From positions 1-8,796 of the forward strand of contig CAZLGO010000072.1 in the NCBI GenBank assembly GCA_964559295.1: DNA of 8,796 bases, written 5' to 3'. Below the pieces are notes generated by a model. That model did not search any database. It saw nothing but the letters and a program-made list of their open reading frames with translations, and was not told the origin of the DNA. Made by a program: the position numbers and the translations under genes. Each line of letters begins with the position of its first letter. Within the stretch, counting starts at the first letter, position 1. Below, piece after piece: positions 7,466 to 8,796 of this stretch. This DNA is from CAZLGO01 sp964559295. Its GTDB lineage: Archaea; Methanobacteriota; Methanobacteria; Methanobacteriales; Methanobacteriaceae.

Positions 7466-7583
7466 TCATGAGGATCAAAAATAGTAAAAGAAAACCACTG
7501 GAATATAAAACATTGCACAACATTTAAAAAGAAGGAATTGAATAATGAAAATAACAATTCACTGATATAGAGAGGCCATAATA
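7466..7583 (+). promoter_or_regulatory. Intergenic leader with candidate promoter for the downstream gene
   Basis: This AT-rich 118-nt spacer holds two TATA-like stretches, AATATAAAA at 7502-7510 and CATTTAAAA at 7521-7529, either of which could start transcription of the gene at 7584. A six-codon reading frame (ATG at 7545, stop at 7563-7565) has AAGGA 8 nt before it and could be a leader peptide or chance. No clear T-rich terminator follows the mraY-like gene, so read-through from upstream is possible. Confidence 0.35.
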
Positions 7584-8273
7584 ATGAACTGGAAAATAAT
7601 AGCAGTTATCTTAATAATAGCCCTGGGTTATATCTATATTACGACCTGGAATGGTGCTTATGAACCTGTAGGTAGGCTTGGGTTTGTAAAATTGCAAAAC
7701 CCTGACATGTATCCGGGAAATCCACATTCTAAACTTGTGGCAAAATATGCCAAGGAGCATGGCACAAATACAGTTTTGGTAGTTCATTTTGCAGGACACA
7801 GAACTGGTTACCCTTGTTACTATGAAGGCGATGTTTTTATAATGGAACTTGGATTTTTAGATTCAAAAGGTTCTACAACTCAGATAGACTGGAGAGAAGT
7901 TATAGACTGTTTTTTATATGGTGTTCCAGATGATAGATGGGACTATGTATCAGATGGAATAAATTTTGATACATTAGACGAAGCCTTGGCGTATTTAGAT
8001 GAAAGGGCTGCTGAGAATGGTCAAGAAGGTAGAAGGTTATTATTTTGGCACGGCACCGTGAGGGAAGGAAATCCAATAATAAACCAAGGCTGTGGATTTC
8101 CACTCTATTATAAAATATTATGGCATGAATATGGAAGACTTGCAGCATATTACTATATTGTAAGAGGCATGATATTTCCATACTTAAACGATCCATACAG
8201 AAACTTTGAACTCCAGCATGCTGCAGAACTTCAATATTATTACAATAAGGGTATGCTTAACTTCTTAGATTAG
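7584..8273 (+). CDS. Membrane-anchored extracytoplasmic protein of unknown function
   Basis: I do not recognise this 229-residue protein. Lys4 is followed by one hydrophobic segment (about 5-21, IIAVILIIALGYIYI), which predicts a signal anchor or uncleaved signal with the rest outside the cell; there is no lipobox Cys. The outer part is rich in Tyr, Trp and His, with three cysteines (C78, C109, C170). Distinct stretches are VVHFAGHRTGYPCYYEGD (67-84), DRWDYVSDGINFDT (117-130), LLFWHGTVREGNP (152-164) and KILWHEYGRLAAYYY (177-191). The last contains HExxR, not the zinc-protease HExxH. GAGAGG (7570-7575) lies 8 nt before the ATG. It is on the same strand as the ATP-grasp/mraY pair but 118 nt away with its own possible promoter, so a role in the cell envelope is a guess from location and neighbours. 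Confidence 0.85.
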   Translation: MNWKIIAVILIIALGYIYITTWNGAYEPVGRLGFVKLQNPDMYPGNPHSKLVAKYAKEHGTNTVLVVHFAGHRTGYPCYYEGDVFIMELGFLDSKGSTTQIDWREVIDCFLYGVPDDRWDYVSDGINFDTLDEALAYLDERAAENGQEGRRLLFWHGTVREGNPIINQGCGFPLYYKILWHEYGRLAAYYYIVRGMIFPYLNDPYRNFELQHAAELQYYYNKGMLNFLD

Positions 8274-8391
8274 ATAATAAAAAAGATGAAAATGGATCTC
8301 TAAAAAAATTAAAATAAACAAAAGGTCGTTGTATCAATGCTCAGGAAAAAATACGATTTAAAATATAATTTATTATAGGGTCCCAGATTTT
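8274..8391. other. AT-rich spacer between the membrane-anchored gene and the transposase remnant
   Basis: I see no gene in this spacer. On the minus strand it reads several T runs (for example seven T at 8302-8308 and six at 8345-8350), which could end transcription of the transposase remnant. There is no convincing terminator for the plus-strand gene that stops at 8273. Confidence 0.4.
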
Positions 8392-8463
8392 TCACAATAC
8401 AGCAAGCCTCTGAATCTTTTCTTTTGTGTTGTAACCCAGTAATACAAGAGTTCCTGCTAAAAA

Positions 8464-8484
8464 TTGAAAATCGAAGATTTTCAA
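8464..8484. repeat. Palindrome 1: 9-bp stem, 3-nt loop
   Basis: TTGAAAATC, loop GAA, GATTTTCAA: a perfect 9-bp stem. It lies one base from a second, similar palindrome and shares the TTGAAAAT core with it. Both fall inside the transposase remnant. Confidence 0.85.
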
Positions 8485-8485
8485 A

Positions 8486-8506
8486 CTTGAAAATGTAATT
8501 TTCAAG
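8486..8506. repeat. Palindrome 2: 9-bp stem, 3-nt loop
   Basis: CTTGAAAAT, loop GTA, ATTTTCAAG: a perfect 9-bp stem. With palindrome 1 it gives four alternating copies of TTGAAAAT/ATTTTCAA within 43 nt, so the outer and inner arms could also pair with each other. Confidence 0.85.
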
Positions 8507-8796
8507 AGCGCATTCAGAGAGATGCATTTATGAACCGAACGCATAGTTAATGATGCAAACAATCCAATGCCAATGCTTTTACCTAATTTGAAAAAAAATC
8601 ATCGATTAAGCTTCTTGTGGTTTTGTATTCTCGCCAATGTTGGATTTTGTATGTGAATTCAGCTTTAGAAGTTTTATTAGCAGGTTTTATTCTCCGTTTA
8701 GCCATTTCTTGTTTTATTCTCCTCGAACCGAAAATTTTAACTATGGAGTCCAACAAAACCCATTTTGGGTCGTTATTGTCTATTATCAAAGGTGTG

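Larger units (their letters stand above)
8378..8796 (-). mobile_element. Remnant of an insertion sequence, 3' end
   Basis: The element is inferred from the broken transposase it carries. GGGTCCCAGATTTTTCACA (8378-8396) lies at and just after the transposase stop on its outer side and could be the terminal inverted repeat. The opposite end is outside the window, so neither the repeat nor a target duplication can be confirmed. Confidence 0.4.
8392..8796 (-). pseudogene. Transposase C-terminal part, frameshifted
   Basis: Two minus-strand frames join into one transposase-like sequence. The first is open from the window edge (codons reading TPLIIDNNDPKWVLLDS) to a stop at 8583 and ends TTRSLIDDFFSN. 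A shift at the run of eight A (8591-8598) continues it as FKLGKSIGIGLFASLTMRSV and runs 67 codons to TGA at 8392, ending GYNTKEKIQRLAVL. The tail pattern (a DDFFKLGK stretch, TxRSV, a short hydrophobic helix, GYxxKEKIQRLA) resembles, from memory, the C-terminus of DDE transposases common in methanogen genomes; the exact IS family is uncertain. The catalytic region lies mostly outside. The reading frame also contains an apparent 45-nt insertion (8461-8505) made of two palindromes. The frameshift and insertion both argue for an inactive copy. Confidence 0.65.

Noticed and set aside
8122..8142. Zinc metalloprotease motif in the membrane-anchored protein (WHEYGR)
   Set aside because: The motif is HExxR rather than HExxH and no downstream metal ligand is apparent.
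8309..8527. A 72-residue minus-strand reading frame as a real gene
   Set aside because: Its translation is built from the palindromes and looks unlike any protein; the overlapping frame gives the transposase C-terminus instead.
8583..8789. A complete 68-residue gene starting at TTG 8789
   Set aside because: The frame is open to the window edge and continues in sense, after a shift, into the transposase tail, so it is a fragment.

Overview
The window looks like chromosomal DNA from an AT-rich archaeon. The evidence is an archaeal end-resection gene set (NurA, HerA, Mre11, Rad50), archaeal-type TATA boxes in the one divergent intergenic region, and GGTGA/GTGAT-type ribosome binding sites before several genes. 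The lineage cannot be fixed from this sequence alone. The Mre11 is of a type with GSHD rather than GNHD in its third phosphoesterase motif. The neighbouring MraY-like/ATP-grasp pair recalls archaea that build peptidoglycan-like cell-wall precursors.

Left half (1-4075, minus strand): an operon reading nurA, herA, mre11, rad50, with the window edge cutting rad50 after about 108 codons. Gaps are 9 nt (nurA-herA) and 4 nt (herA-mre11), and mre11 and rad50 overlap by 11 nt, so translation is probably coupled. Together the products resect DNA double-strand ends for homologous recombination: Mre11-Rad50 senses and nicks the end, HerA is the hexameric translocase and NurA the nuclease bound to it.

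Middle (4076-4218): a 143-nt divergent promoter region with a TATA box suited to nurA and a second AT-rich candidate for the plus-strand genes.

Right half (4219-8273, plus strand): a cytosolic, very charged protein of unknown function; a single-module carbamoyl-phosphate-synthetase-like ATP-grasp ligase; a polytopic MraY-family phospho-sugar transferase starting 7 nt after the ligase; then, after a 118-nt gap, a 229-residue membrane-anchored protein of unknown function. The ligase plus MraY pair is the most interesting functional signal. It suggests assembly of a polyprenyl-phosphate-linked, amino-acid-bearing wall or glycan precursor, but no Mur ligase lies inside the window to prove this.

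Right end (8274-8796): an AT-rich spacer, then the C-terminal part of a decayed transposase on the minus strand. It has a frameshift at a run of eight A and carries two adjacent 9-bp-stem palindromes that appear to be a 45-nt in-frame insertion. No tRNA, rRNA or CRISPR array was seen.
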